64,000 bases of DNA, taken from NCBI RefSeq assembly GCF_965278975.1, contig NZ_OZ257126.1, positions 3,348,001 to 3,412,000 of the forward strand, given 5' to 3'. The translations under genes were made by a program, and so were the position numbers. Below are positions 1-8,036 of this stretch, piece after piece. This stretch comes from Ferrovibrio sp965278975 (GTDB lineage Bacteria > Pseudomonadota > Alphaproteobacteria > Ferrovibrionales > Ferrovibrionaceae). The notes beneath the pieces were generated by a model that was not told the origin of the DNA, did not search any database, and was given only the letters and a program-made list of their open reading frames with translations. Every line of letters begins with the position of its first letter. The stretch's first letter is position 1.

Positions 1-530
1 TAGACGCCGAGCGAGCCGGCCGCCTCGGTGGCCAGGAAGGCGCCCTTCACCAGGCCGATGCCGAGGAAGGCCGGCACGCTGATCGGTCCAGTGGAAACCA
101 CCACGCCGGTAAGGTAGCCGATGGGAATACCGGCCAGCGCCAGTTGCCACAAAGTCAGCCTGAAGCCGCGTGCCGCCAGCCAGTGGCGCAGCGGCACCAT
201 GATGATGAAGAAGCAGCCCAGCGCGATATCCACCCAGAAGCCGGGCAGGGCCACCAGGGTGCGGGCGCCAAGCGCGGCGGCGGGTGCGGCGGTGACGGTA
301 TAGGCGGCGAAGGCGCGCCAGTCGATCTCGCGCCACCACAGCAGGATGCGCGAGAGATTGGCCGCCAGGGCAGTGATCGCCATGATCGGCACGGCGGCTT
401 TCGGCCCGAACTGGTAAACCAGCACCGGCATCAGCATGATCGAGGAGCCGAAGCCGACAATGCCGCTGATACCGCCGGCCAGCAGGCCGACCAGCAGCAC
501 GAAGCCGTAGCCGATAACAGACCCGTCCAT
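1..530 (-). CDS. TauE/SafE family permease, 3' end outside window
   Basis: Probable membrane permease of the sulfite exporter TauE/SafE family, which moves small organosulfur or other anions across the inner membrane. The visible 176 residues start MDGSVIGYGFVLL and contain an early glycine-rich helix (GLLAGGISGIVGFGSS) that matches the first half-repeat of the family. Further hydrophobic segments follow, around residues 50-65, 80-100 and 120-140. The ATG at 528-530 is the first start in the frame. The gene runs off the left edge, so the second half-repeat (about 70-90 residues in typical members) is not seen. The Lrp-like gene lies 19 bp upstream in the same direction. The transported substrate cannot be inferred. 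Confidence 0.8.
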   Translation of the reverse strand, partial: MDGSVIGYGFVLLVGLLAGGISGIVGFGSSIMLMPVLVYQFGPKAAVPIMAITALAANLSRILLWWREIDWRAFAAYTVTAAPAAALGARTLVALPGFWVDIALGCFFIIMVPLRHWLAARGFRLTLWQLALAGIPIGYLTGVVVSTGPISVPAFLGIGLVKGAFLATEAAGSLGV

Positions 531-549
531 GGTGGCCGAAATTCGGGGC

Positions 550-792
550 TTAGCTGAAAGCCTTGAAGGTGATGATGGTGAAGGTGTCCTTCACGCGCGG
601 AATGGTCTGCAGCTTATGCACCACGAAATGGCCGATATCCTCGCCATCGGGCAGGTAGCATTTCATCATCAGATCATACTGGCCGGATACCGAGTGAACC
701 TCGGAAACCTGCTCGATGGTCTCCACCGCCTGGGCTGCCACATCATAGGCATGGCCCAGATCGCATTTCACCATCACGAAGATCGTCTGCAT
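550..792 (-). CDS. Stand-alone Lrp/AsnC effector-binding (RAM) domain protein
   Basis: An 80-residue protein consisting only of the Lrp/AsnC C-terminal ligand-binding domain (RAM/ACT-like fold), with no DNA-binding helix-turn-helix. It reads MQTIFVMVKCDLGHAYDVA and contains the family-typical HSVSGQYDLMMKC strand-turn and a VKDTFTIITF final strand. Such stand-alone domains are common in Alphaproteobacteria and are thought to bind amino acids or to pair with full-length Lrp proteins (family knowledge). It lies between the TauE/SafE gene and the helicase gene on the same strand. No partner Lrp regulator is visible in the window. Confidence 0.85.
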   Translation of the reverse strand: MQTIFVMVKCDLGHAYDVAAQAVETIEQVSEVHSVSGQYDLMMKCYLPDGEDIGHFVVHKLQTIPRVKDTFTIITFKAFS

Positions 793-833
793 CGCCGGCT
801 CCGCTTGCTGCTGGCTTTACTCAAGGCAGTGTA

Positions 834-2504
834 TCAGCCGCGCTGCGCCTTGCGTACCGGGCGGCGCAGGAAATCCGGCATATGGTCGCCCATGCCCACC
901 ACCGGCGGCTCGCGGCCATCCTCGCGGTCATGGCGGTCGCGGCGGTTGCCTTCCTGCTTGCCGCGCTCGCGCTGCGGCTTCTGCTTGGCTTCGGCCTGAC
1001 GCGGCTCCTGATTGCGCGGTTCGTGCTGGCGCGGTTCCCGGGGCTTTTGTTCGCGCGGCTTTTGCTCGCGAGATTGGTGCTCGCGAGATTGTTGCTCCCT
1101 GGGCTGCTGCTCCCTGGGCTGCTGCTCCCTGGGTTGCTGTTCCCTGGACGGCTGCTCCCGGGCCTGCTGCTCGCGCGGCTGTTCACGCGGGGCCTCGGCT
1201 GCCTCGGCGGTTTCCGGCGCGGGTTCGCGGTCACGGCTGCGCTCACGGTCGCGGCCCCGATCGCGTCCACGATCCCGGCCACGGCCACGGCCGCGGTCAC
1301 GCCCACGGCCACCGCCTTCACGTCCTTCGCGGCTGCTGCTTTCGCGCGGCGCATCGCCCTCGGCGGCTTCGGTATTGCCGGCTTCGAAGCCGGCCAGTTC
1401 CACCACCGGGATGTCGCGGTTGATCAGCTGCTGGATGGCGCGCACATACTTGGCATCCTCGTCGGTCGCCAGGGTATAGGCACGGCCTTCCTGGCCGGCG
1501 CGGCCGGTGCGGCCGATGCGGTGGACGTAATCTTCAGGATGGGTCGGCACATCGAAATTGAACACATGCGACAAGCCCTGCACATCAAGGCCGCGCGCCG
1601 CCACGTCGGAAGCGACCAGCAGGGCGATCTCGTTGCGCTTGAACTTTTCCAGGGTCGCGGTGCGGGTGCCCTGGTCCATGTCGCCATGCAGCGGGCGGGC
1701 ATCGAAGCCATGCTTCTGCAGCGACTTGGCCAGCATGTCCACATCGCGCTTGCGGTTGCAGAAGATGATGGCGTTCTTCACCTGCTCGGCACGGATCAGG
1801 GTGCGCAGCGCGTCGCGCTTCAGCATGTGGCCGACATAGACCAGACCCTGGGTCACGGTCTCGGCGGTGGTCGATTGCCGCGCGACGGCGATTTCCTTCG
1901 GATTGCTCAGGAACTTGTCGGCCAGCTTGCGCATCTCGGGCGGCATGGTGGCGGAGAAGAACAGGGTCTGGCGCAGCGGCGGCAGCTTCGAGCCGATCTT
2001 CTCCACATCGGGCATGAAGCCCATGTCGAGCATGCGGTCGGCTTCGTCGATGACGAAGACCTGCACGCCGGTGAGCATCACCTTGCCGCGCTCGAAATGA
2101 TCCAGCAGGCGGCCCGGCGTGGCGATCAGCACATCGACGCCGCGGTCGAGCAGCTTTTCCTGGTCGGTATAGTTCACGCCGCCGATCAGCAGCGCCATCG
2201 AAAGATTGGTATACTTGCCATAGGTGGCGAAGCTGTTGGCGACCTGGTCGGCCAGCTCGCGGGTCGGTTCCAGGATCAGCGCGCGCGGCATGCGGGCACG
2301 CACGCGGCCACCGGCCAGGATATCGATCAGCGGCAGGGTGAAGCCGGCAGTCTTGCCGGTGCCGGTCTGCGCGGTGCCGAGCACATCGCGCCCGGTCAGA
2401 ACGATCGGGATGGCCTGTGCCTGAATCGGGGTCGGCTGCACATAGCCTGCATCGGCAACGGCCTTTTGCACCGGCTCGCTTAAGCCTAGACTATTAAAAT
2501 CCAT
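834..2504 (-). CDS. rhlE: DEAD-box RNA helicase, RhlE type, with repetitive basic C-terminal tail
   Basis: ATP-dependent RNA helicase of 556 residues. From the ATG at 2502-2504 (preceded by GCGGAA) the protein begins MDFNSLGLSEPVQKAV. All helicase motifs are present: Q motif (YVQPTPIQ), Walker A AQTGTGKT, PTRELADQ, DEAD, SAT, and the C-terminal VHRIGRTGRAG. The helicase core ends near residue 375. The remaining about 180 residues are a low-complexity Arg/Glu/Gln tail made of RGRDRGR blocks followed by many PREQQ repeats, which probably bind RNA non-specifically. A longer reading frame to 2600 exists, but its extra 32 residues do not resemble the family. Such helicases usually act in ribosome assembly or RNA decay at low temperature (family knowledge). 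Confidence 0.93.
   Translation of the reverse strand: MDFNSLGLSEPVQKAVADAGYVQPTPIQAQAIPIVLTGRDVLGTAQTGTGKTAGFTLPLIDILAGGRVRARMPRALILEPTRELADQVANSFATYGKYTNLSMALLIGGVNYTDQEKLLDRGVDVLIATPGRLLDHFERGKVMLTGVQVFVIDEADRMLDMGFMPDVEKIGSKLPPLRQTLFFSATMPPEMRKLADKFLSNPKEIAVARQSTTAETVTQGLVYVGHMLKRDALRTLIRAEQVKNAIIFCNRKRDVDMLAKSLQKHGFDARPLHGDMDQGTRTATLEKFKRNEIALLVASDVAARGLDVQGLSHVFNFDVPTHPEDYVHRIGRTGRAGQEGRAYTLATDEDAKYVRAIQQLINRDIPVVELAGFEAGNTEAAEGDAPRESSSREGREGGGRGRDRGRGRGRDRGRDRGRDRERSRDREPAPETAEAAEAPREQPREQQAREQPSREQQPREQQPREQQPREQQSREHQSREQKPREQKPREPRQHEPRNQEPRQAEAKQKPQRERGKQEGNRRDRHDREDGREPPVVGMGDHMPDFLRRPVRKAQRG
1056..1175. repeat. 15-bp tandem repeats inside the helicase tail
   Basis: Eight in-phase copies of a 15-bp unit of the form GGGCTGCTGCTCCCT (plus strand) run head to tail. 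The copies at 1101-1115 and 1116-1130 are identical, and flanking copies diverge at 2-6 positions. On the coding strand they give REQQP/REQQS pentapeptides in the C-terminal tail of the DEAD-box helicase. Repeat number is therefore likely to vary between strains without breaking the frame. Confidence 0.85.
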
Positions 2505-2691
2505 GGATTTCCGCGTGTTTAGGGGAGCGGGAGGGCCGGGCGAAGCGCAAACCGGCCCTGCTGCGGCCCGGACAAGACCACACGGATGCCCTTGAGTCAA
2601 TCCCTGTCCGAGGCCCTGGAAACAGCAAAATCAATCGGTTAGTGTCGGGAAACGGCAATAATTACAGCACCTCCAGCAGAGGGCCAGCAGG

Positions 2692-3870
2692 GTGAGCGAG
2701 ATGCAGTTGATTGATGAAATCGTGGCCCGCAAGGCAGAGCTGACGGCTTGGCGCCGCGACCTGCATGCCCATCCCGAGACCGCCTTCGAAGAACACCGCA
2801 CGGCTGACATCGTCGCCGAGAAGCTCAAGAGCTTCGGCATCGAGGTGCATCGCGGCTTGGCCAAGACCGGCGTTGTCGGCACGCTGAAGGCCGGCAGCGG
2901 CAACCGCGCCATCGGCCTGCGTGCCGATATGGATGCGCTGGACCTGCATGAACTGAACAGCTTCGCGCACAAGTCCACCTATCACGGCAAGATGCATGGC
3001 TGCGGCCATGACGGCCATACCACCATGCTGCTCGGCGCCGCGCAGTATCTGGCACAGTCGCGCAAGTTCGACGGCATCGTGCATTTCATCTTCCAGCCGG
3101 CGGAGGAGAATCTCGCCGGTGGCAAGGTGATGGTGGATGAGGGCCTGTTCCGCCTGTTTCCCTGCGAGTCCGTGTTCGGTATGCACAACATGCCGGGCTA
3201 CGATATCGGCAAGTTCGCCGTGCGCGTCGGCCCGATGATGGCGTCGGCCGATATGTTCTGGATCAAGATTCGCGGCAAGGGGGCCCATGGCGCCTATCCG
3301 CACCAGGGCATCGATCCGGTGGCCATCGGCGCCGAGATCGTGCTGGCGGCGCAGCATATCGTCGGCCGCAATGTTGATCCGTTGCAGCCCGCCGTGGTCA
3401 GCATCTGCCAGTTCAATGCCGGCCATACCACCAATGTGATCCCGGAAGAGGCGACGCTGTCTGGTACCGCGCGGGCCTTCTCGCCGCAGGTGCAGGACCT
3501 GATCGAGTCGCGCCTGCGCCAGATCGTCACCGGCATCGCCGCCACTCATGGCGCGGTGGCAGAGTTGGATTACCAGCGCCGCTATCCGCCCACCATCAAT
3601 ACCGCCGACGAGACCGAACTGGCGGCGCGCGCCGCTGCCTCCATCGTCGGCCAGGACAACGTGCTGCGCAATCTGGCCCCCAGCATGGGCGCGGAAGATT
3701 TCGCCTGGATGCTGCGCGAGAAGCCGGGCTCCTATGTCTGGATCGGCAACGGCGCCGGCGAGGGCAGCTGCATGATTCACAACCCGCATTACGACTTCAA
3801 CGATGAAGCCATCACCATCGGCGCCAGCTACTGGTCGCGCCTGGTGGAGATGGCCCTGCCGGTGGCCTGA
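2692..3870 (+). CDS. M20 family metallo-amidohydrolase (HipO/amidohydrolase type)
   Basis: Zinc-dependent aminoacylase/hippurate-hydrolase-like enzyme of 392 residues, the usual length for the M20D group. It hydrolyses N-acyl amino acids or related amides in the cytoplasm (family knowledge). Visible motifs are GLRADMDALDL (first metal ligand region), HGCGHDGHTTMLLG, the catalytic QPAEEN segment and SMGAEDFAWML near the C-terminus, so all metal ligands appear intact. The GTG at 2692 is chosen because GAGGG lies about 10 bp upstream; an ATG at 2701 is the alternative. The gene starts a plus-strand run with the MBL and SixA-like genes. Its substrate is unknown, and a role in the downstream heterocycle island is possible but unsupported. 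Confidence 0.9.
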   Translation: MSEMQLIDEIVARKAELTAWRRDLHAHPETAFEEHRTADIVAEKLKSFGIEVHRGLAKTGVVGTLKAGSGNRAIGLRADMDALDLHELNSFAHKSTYHGKMHGCGHDGHTTMLLGAAQYLAQSRKFDGIVHFIFQPAEENLAGGKVMVDEGLFRLFPCESVFGMHNMPGYDIGKFAVRVGPMMASADMFWIKIRGKGAHGAYPHQGIDPVAIGAEIVLAAQHIVGRNVDPLQPAVVSICQFNAGHTTNVIPEEATLSGTARAFSPQVQDLIESRLRQIVTGIAATHGAVAELDYQRRYPPTINTADETELAARAAASIVGQDNVLRNLAPSMGAEDFAWMLREKPGSYVWIGNGAGEGSCMIHNPHYDFNDEAITIGASYWSRLVEMALPVA

Positions 3871-3908
3871 GCCAGCCGGCCGCCAGCTTAAGCCAGCGAG
3901 GGGGACGC

Positions 3909-4733
3909 ATGGGCTTCAAGGTAAAATTCTGGGGAGTGCGTGGCAGCATCGCCACGCCGTCGCCGCGCCATATCGCGTTCGGCGGCAATACCTCATGCGT
4001 TGAAGTGAAGATCGGCGGCCGCATCCTGATTTTCGATGCCGGCACCGGCATCCGCAATCTCGGCCACTGGATGCTGCGGCGTGGCGACAGCAGCGCCGAT
4101 CTGCTGCTCTCCCACACCCATTGGGACCATATCAACGGCTTCCCGTTCTTCTCGCCGGCCTTCCGCAAGAACAGCCGCTTTGTCGTCCGCGCCGGCCATG
4201 TCGCCGACCGTGGCGGCATCGAGCGCGTATTCCGCTCACAGATGGCGGAGCCATTCTTCCCGGTGCCGCTGGACAAGATGGGGGCCGAATTCGTGTTCCA
4301 GGATTTCCGCGCCGGCGACCGCTTCTCGCTTGGCGATGGCATCAGCGTGCGTACCACGCCGCTCAATCATCCCGATGGCGCCACCGGCTACCGCGTTGAA
4401 TATGGCGGCAAGTCGGTATGCTATGTCACCGATACCGAGCATGTGCCGGGCAAGCCGGACCAGAATATCCTTGGGCTGATCGAGGGCGCCGACCTGGTGA
4501 TCTACGACAGCACCTATACCGACCGCGAATTCGACAGCCATATCGGCTGGGGCCATTCCACCTGGCAGGAAGGCGTGCGGCTCTGTCTGGCGGCCCAGGT
4601 GAAGCAACTTGCCATCTTCCACCATGACCCCGATCATGAAGACCCGTTCATGGAGCGTCTGGAGGCCGATGCGCGCCAGATGTGGTCCGGCGCGCTGGTG
4701 GCGCGCGAAAACATGCGCATCAACTTGCTCTAG
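3909..4733 (+). CDS. MBL-fold metallo-hydrolase
   Basis: Metallo-beta-lactamase fold hydrolase of 274 residues. The start MGFKVKFWGVRGSIATPSP and the GGNTSCVEV segment are typical of a widespread group annotated as MBL-fold hydrolases near class II cyclic-nucleotide phosphodiesterases and RNase Z-like enzymes. The metal motif SHTHWDHING lies at residues 68-77 (H69, H71, D73, H74), with later ligands likely in VTDTEHV, YDSTYTD and FHHDPDHED. The start codon lies 38 bp after the M20 gene with GAGGGGGACGC upstream. The natural substrate is not known. A SixA-like phosphatase gene follows 12 bp downstream, which suggests one transcript. Confidence 0.88.
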   Translation: MGFKVKFWGVRGSIATPSPRHIAFGGNTSCVEVKIGGRILIFDAGTGIRNLGHWMLRRGDSSADLLLSHTHWDHINGFPFFSPAFRKNSRFVVRAGHVADRGGIERVFRSQMAEPFFPVPLDKMGAEFVFQDFRAGDRFSLGDGISVRTTPLNHPDGATGYRVEYGGKSVCYVTDTEHVPGKPDQNILGLIEGADLVIYDSTYTDREFDSHIGWGHSTWQEGVRLCLAAQVKQLAIFHHDPDHEDPFMERLEADARQMWSGALVARENMRINLL

Positions 4734-4745
4734 GGCTCAAAGGCC

Positions 4746-5306
4746 ATGGCAAAACTCTATCTCGTGCGACATGCCAAGGCGGCGGCGAATTTCGCCGAGG
4801 CCGAGGATCCGGGCCTGTCCGATGAAGGCCGCGAAAGCGCCGTTGATCTGGCGCTGAAGCTTGAAGCACTGGGGCCGCTGCCGGTGCTCAGTTCACCGCT
4901 GCAGCGGGCGCAGGAAACCGCTGCCCCACTGGCCAACCGCTGGGGCAGCGTCGCCGAAATCTCCGCCACCGTATCGGAAATCCCGACGCCGCCGGAAATC
5001 GCCATGCAGGGGCTTGCCGCGCGCGGGCCGTGGCTCAAGCGCATCGCGGCGCAGCGTTATGCCGATCAGCCCGGCATCCTGCGCGCCTGGCGCCAGGGCG
5101 TTATCGGCTCGCTGCTCTCCTGCCGTGCCGATATCGTCATTTTCACGCATTTCATGGTGATCAACGCTGCCTTGGGCGCGGCGCTGAAGGATGACCGCCT
5201 GGTGCTGTTCCAGCCGGCGCATTGCTCCTGCACCGTGTTCGATAACGGCGAAGGCGCGCTGAAGCTGCTGGAGCGTGGTGCCGAGGCATCGAGCCAGGTG
5301 CTGTAA
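4746..5306 (+). CDS. SixA-like histidine phosphatase
   Basis: Histidine phosphatase superfamily member of 186 residues. The catalytic RHA motif is at the N-terminus (LYLVRHAKA, R8-H9), followed by LSDEGRESA and a second conserved arginine in SSPLQRAQETA. The second catalytic histidine is likely in IVIFTHFMVINAA. The family includes SixA, which dephosphorylates histidine-phosphotransfer domains, and many small phosphomonoesterases; length and N-terminus favour the SixA-like branch. It follows the MBL gene by 12 bp. Which phosphoprotein or metabolite it acts on cannot be told from sequence. Confidence 0.87.
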   Translation: MAKLYLVRHAKAAANFAEAEDPGLSDEGRESAVDLALKLEALGPLPVLSSPLQRAQETAAPLANRWGSVAEISATVSEIPTPPEIAMQGLAARGPWLKRIAAQRYADQPGILRAWRQGVIGSLLSCRADIVIFTHFMVINAALGAALKDDRLVLFQPAHCSCTVFDNGEGALKLLERGAEASSQVL

Positions 5307-5338
5307 GCCGGGCTTCTGCGTACTACGCTGGTATATTG

Positions 5339-5344
5339 TATAAT
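5339..5344 (+). promoter_or_regulatory. Candidate -10 element for the MarR gene
   Basis: A perfect TATAAT preceded by TG stands in an AT-rich patch about 100 bp before the MarR start. No convincing -35 box is seen at 17 bp (CTGCGT). Weak assignment made on the hexamer alone. Confidence 0.35.
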
Positions 5345-5444
5345 CTTCGATTTCCCACGAAGTTTGGCGCGAATGTCTTGGCGGCGGTAGCGGATTGCCG
5401 CTAGTCTCGCGCCGCTTGTTTGCGTCGAGGATCGAGATCGTACC

Positions 5445-5936
5445 GTGCCGAAAAGCAAAGCCACTGCTGCTGAGTCTGAAACTGCCGCCGCCCCGAATGG
5501 CGAGGCGATTCTGGCCGTGCCGACAGGCTATGTGCTGGAAGAGCAGGTGGGGCATCTGATCCGCCGCGCGCATCAGCGCGCCACCGCCATCTTCATCGGC
5601 ACCATCGGCGATGCCCAGGTGACGCCGACGCAATATGCCGCGCTGGTGAAGCTCTACGAGGCCGGCGAATTGTCGCAGAATCATCTCGGACGCCTCACTG
5701 CCATGGACCCGGCGACGATCCAGGGCGTGATCCGCCGCCTGGCCACGCGCAAGCTGATCGCGCACCGGCCGGACAAGAGCGACAAGCGCCGCCGCTATCT
5801 CAGCCTTACGCCGCAGGGCCGCGCCCTGGTGGAAGGCCTGGTGCAGAACGGCCCCAAGGTGACGCAGCTCACCCTCGGCCCGCTCTCCGCTGCCGAGCAG
5901 CAGCAGCTTCTCGGCCTGCTGAAGCGGATTACTTAG
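5445..5936 (+). CDS. MarR family transcriptional regulator
   Basis: Winged-helix regulator of 163 residues. The N-terminal segment (YVLEEQVGHLIRRAHQRAT) matches the dimerisation helix of MarR proteins that control aromatic catabolism. The recognition region is LSQNHLGRLTAMDPATIQG, and the wing contains RRLATRKLIAHRPDKSDKRRRY. The GTG start is preceded by GAGGATCGAG; no ATG is available in a sensible place. It converges on the ferredoxin reductase gene and lies 1.2 kb from the divergent hydroxylase operon. MarR proteins bind palindromes near 20 bp, so it is the best local candidate for the paired operators at 6925 and 7128 (inference). NicR of Pseudomonas putida, the nicotinate repressor, belongs to the same family. 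Confidence 0.9.
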   Translation: MPKSKATAAESETAAAPNGEAILAVPTGYVLEEQVGHLIRRAHQRATAIFIGTIGDAQVTPTQYAALVKLYEAGELSQNHLGRLTAMDPATIQGVIRRLATRKLIAHRPDKSDKRRRYLSLTPQGRALVEGLVQNGPKVTQLTLGPLSAAEQQQLLGLLKRIT

Positions 5937-5949
5937 ACCATTCCTATTT

Positions 5950-6020
5950 TGTCATACCCGCGCAGGCGGGCATCCCATTTTGTTGCCGGAAATGGGACCC
6001 TCGCTTTTGCGAGGGTGACA
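5950..6020. terminator. REP-type double hairpin between convergent genes
   Basis: Two palindromes lie between the MarR stop and the fpr stop. The first is CCCGC-GCAG-GCGGG preceded by GTCAT; the second is CCCTCGC-TTTT-GCGAGGG followed by TGACAAT. The first hairpin and its flank (GCGGG.ATCCCATTT) recur at 43751-43780 downstream of clpX, so this is a dispersed REP-like element. It probably also acts as a bidirectional terminator for the two convergent genes. Confidence 0.7.
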
Positions 6021-6039
6021 ATAGTGGCAGGTGGCAGGC

Positions 6040-6876
6040 CTACTGCTCGACGAAAGCCTTCTCGATCACATAATGGCCGGCGCCGGTGGTGGAGCCTTCC
6101 TCCCACTGGCGCTCATCGAGATAGGCACGCATGTCGCGCAGCATATCCGGGCTGCCGCACAGCATGATGCGGTCCTGCGCGATATCCAGCGGCGGCAGTC
6201 CGATATCCTGGAACAGCTTGCCGCTGGCGATCAGATCGGTGACGCGGCCCTGGTTGCGGTAGGCCTCGCGGGTCACGGTGGGATAATAGATCAGCTTCTC
6301 GCGCGCCATCTCGCCAAGGAATTCGTGTTCCAGCAGCTCGCGGGTGATGTAATCCTGGTAGGCCAGCTCGCCGACGGTGCGGGTGCCATGCACCAGGATC
6401 ACCTTGTCGTAGCGTTCGTAGGCTTCCGGGTCCTTGATGATGCTCATGAACGGCGCCAGGCCGGTGCCGGTGGCGAGCAGGTAGAGATGCTTGCCCGGCA
6501 CCAGATTGTCCTGCAGCAGCGTGCCGGTCGGCTTGCGGTTGACGATGATGCGGTCGCCGACCTTGAGGTGCTGCAGCCGCGAGGTGAGCGGGCCGTTCTG
6601 CACCTTGATCGAGAAGAATTCGAGGAAGTCCTCGTGGTTCGAACTCACCATGCTGTAGGCGCGCAGCAGCGGCTTGTTGTCCACGATCAGGCCGATCATG
6701 GCGAACTGGCCGTTGATGAAGCGGAAGCTCGGCTCGCGCGTGGTGCGGAAAGTGAAGAGCGTGTCGGTCCAGTGATGCACATAGGTCACCGTCTCCTCGC
6801 GCAGATTGCCGCCCGGCTTCAGAGCCGGGTGGGAGGAGGGAGCGGCGATGTCAGCGGCAGCAGGGGAGGCAGTCAT
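6040..6876 (-). CDS. fpr: Ferredoxin--NADP(+) reductase
   Basis: FAD enzyme of 278 residues that exchanges electrons between NADPH and ferredoxin or flavodoxin. The FAD-binding RAYSM motif (RPLLRAYSMVSSNHEDF) and the NADP-domain GTGLAPFMSII are present. The C-terminus HYVIEKAFVEQ matches the bacterial Fpr type, where the terminal residues cover the flavin. The ATG at 6874-6876 is chosen because the conserved body starts soon after it; the frame extends further upstream, but that part crosses the 26-bp operator and looks non-coding. The gene is divergent from the molybdenum hydroxylase operon, and its start lies 48 bp from the palindrome. Shared control suggests it feeds reduced ferredoxin to the ring reductase encoded at 10760 (inference). 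Confidence 0.93.
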   Translation of the reverse strand: MTASPAAADIAAPSSHPALKPGGNLREETVTYVHHWTDTLFTFRTTREPSFRFINGQFAMIGLIVDNKPLLRAYSMVSSNHEDFLEFFSIKVQNGPLTSRLQHLKVGDRIIVNRKPTGTLLQDNLVPGKHLYLLATGTGLAPFMSIIKDPEAYERYDKVILVHGTRTVGELAYQDYITRELLEHEFLGEMAREKLIYYPTVTREAYRNQGRVTDLIASGKLFQDIGLPPLDIAQDRIMLCGSPDMLRDMRAYLDERQWEEGSTTGAGHYVIEKAFVEQ

Positions 6877-6924
6877 GGTTCTGGCTTCACGATCCGAGAG
6901 AGGTGCCGGGAGAGGGTGATGACC

Positions 6925-6950
6925 AATATCATATGTACACATATGATATT
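6925..6950. promoter_or_regulatory. 26-bp perfect palindrome, operator in front of fpr
   Basis: Arms AATATCATATGT and ACATATGATATT are exact reverse complements with a 2-bp AC spacer. It stands in the 304-bp divergent region between fpr and the hydroxylase operon, upstream of the fpr start. The size and symmetry fit a dimeric winged-helix regulator such as MarR, TetR or GntR. Confidence 0.8.
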
Positions 6951-7127
6951 CCGGTCCAACCGTCCAGGGTATTTGTTGCGGCCAACATATTGTCCACTCG
7001 GATTTAAGCAATACCCAGTTAATGCATTTTAATAGTGTTATTTTGCCGCAGGCGGGGTTTTGCTCTGCCCAGGGTTTAGGCCACAACTGCCGCTTTTTTG
7101 ACGTTGCTTTTTTTGAAATCGCACGGC

Positions 7128-7153
7128 AGCATCGTATGTACACAAATGAGGTT
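7128..7153. promoter_or_regulatory. Second copy of the operator, in front of the hydroxylase operon
   Basis: This site matches the palindrome at 6925-6950 in 21 of 26 positions, including an unbroken core TATGTACACA. It ends 27 bp before the chosen ATG of the FAD-subunit gene. A weak promoter reading is TTGAAA at 7112-7117 with TATGTA at 7134-7140, in which case the operator would cover the -10 region and act as a repressor site. The distance between the two sites is 203 bp. Confidence 0.65.
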
Positions 7154-7180
7154 CACGAGCGGGTGGGGGTCCCAATCGGA

Positions 7181-8032
7181 ATGGTGTCGTATGCACGTCC
7201 CGCCAGTCTTGGCCAGGCGCTGGAGCTTCTCGGCACCGAATCCGGCGCCCGGCCGCTGATTCTGGCCGGTGGCACGGATTACTACCCGGCGCGGGTCGGC
7301 AAGGCGCTGGACGACGACCTCATCGACATCACGGCCATTCCCGAACTGCGCGGCATCCAGGAACTGCCGGAATACTGGCGGCTTGGCGCCACCACCACCT
7401 GGAGCGACATCGCCGAGGCCAGCCTGCCGCCGCTGTTCGATGGCCTGCGCCAGGCGGCGCGCGAAGTCGGCGGCGTGCAGATTCAGAATGCCGGCACCAT
7501 CGCGGGCAATATCTGCAATGCCTCGCCGGCCGCCGATGGCGTGCCGATGCTGCTGGCGATGCGGGCGCGGGTGGAATTGCAGCGCCGTGGCCGGCTGCGT
7601 GAATTGGCCCTGGGTGACTTCATCGCCGGCAACCGCCAGACCCGGCTGGAGCCTGGCGAGTTGCTCACCGCCATTCTGATCCCGAAGCCGAAGAATCCGG
7701 TGCGCAGCATCTTCATGAAGCTCGGTGCGCGCAAATATCTGGTGATCTCGATTGCCATGGTTGGCGTGGTGATCGAGGAATCCGCCGGTATCGTGCATGG
7801 TGCCTCGGTGGCGGTTGGCGCCTGTTCGGCGGTGGCGCAGCGGCTCACCTATCTGGAGGCCGAACTGATCGGCCGCCGCATCAATGCCGGCCTGGCGCAT
7901 AAGGCGAAGCCGAAATATTTCGAGCAGCTCAGCCCGCTGGATGACCTGCGCGCCGATGCCGTCTACCGCCGCGAAGCCGCCTTGACCATAACCCGCCGCG
8001 CGCTTGCCGCGCTGGCCAAGCCGCAGGGTTGA
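7181..8032 (+). CDS. Molybdenum hydroxylase FAD-binding (medium) subunit
   Basis: FAD subunit of a xanthine dehydrogenase/CO dehydrogenase-family hydroxylase, 283 residues from the ATG at 7181. It passes electrons from the FeS clusters to the final acceptor. The flavin motif LILAGGTDYYP lies near residue 27, and the second motif NAGTIAGNICNASPAAD near residue 105; both are typical of CoxM/XdhB proteins. An upstream in-frame ATG at 7136 falls inside the operator copy and is less likely. The large/small subunit fusion gene follows 4 bp later, so the pair forms one enzyme. It is the first gene of the operon that runs to 22920. Confidence 0.92.
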   Translation: MVSYARPASLGQALELLGTESGARPLILAGGTDYYPARVGKALDDDLIDITAIPELRGIQELPEYWRLGATTTWSDIAEASLPPLFDGLRQAAREVGGVQIQNAGTIAGNICNASPAADGVPMLLAMRARVELQRRGRLRELALGDFIAGNRQTRLEPGELLTAILIPKPKNPVRSIFMKLGARKYLVISIAMVGVVIEESAGIVHGASVAVGACSAVAQRLTYLEAELIGRRINAGLAHKAKPKYFEQLSPLDDLRADAVYRREAALTITRRALAALAKPQG

Positions 8033-8036
8033 CGCG

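Noticed and set aside
882..2483. Long plus-strand open frame opposite the RhlE helicase
   Set aside because: Its product is a His/Leu/Arg-rich mirror of the helicase codons. The minus frame has every helicase motif.
2692..3870. M20 amidohydrolase as the missing ring-opening enzyme of the heterocycle island
   Set aside because: It lies 4 kb away, in a different transcript with unrelated neighbours, and carries no sign of the shared operator.
6877..7143. N-terminal extension of the ferredoxin reductase frame
   Set aside because: It runs through the palindromic operators and AT-rich promoter DNA, and the added residues do not resemble the family.
7136..7180. Earlier ATG for the FAD-subunit gene
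   Set aside because: The ATG at 7136 lies inside the operator copy and has no good ribosome site; the family homology begins right after 7181.
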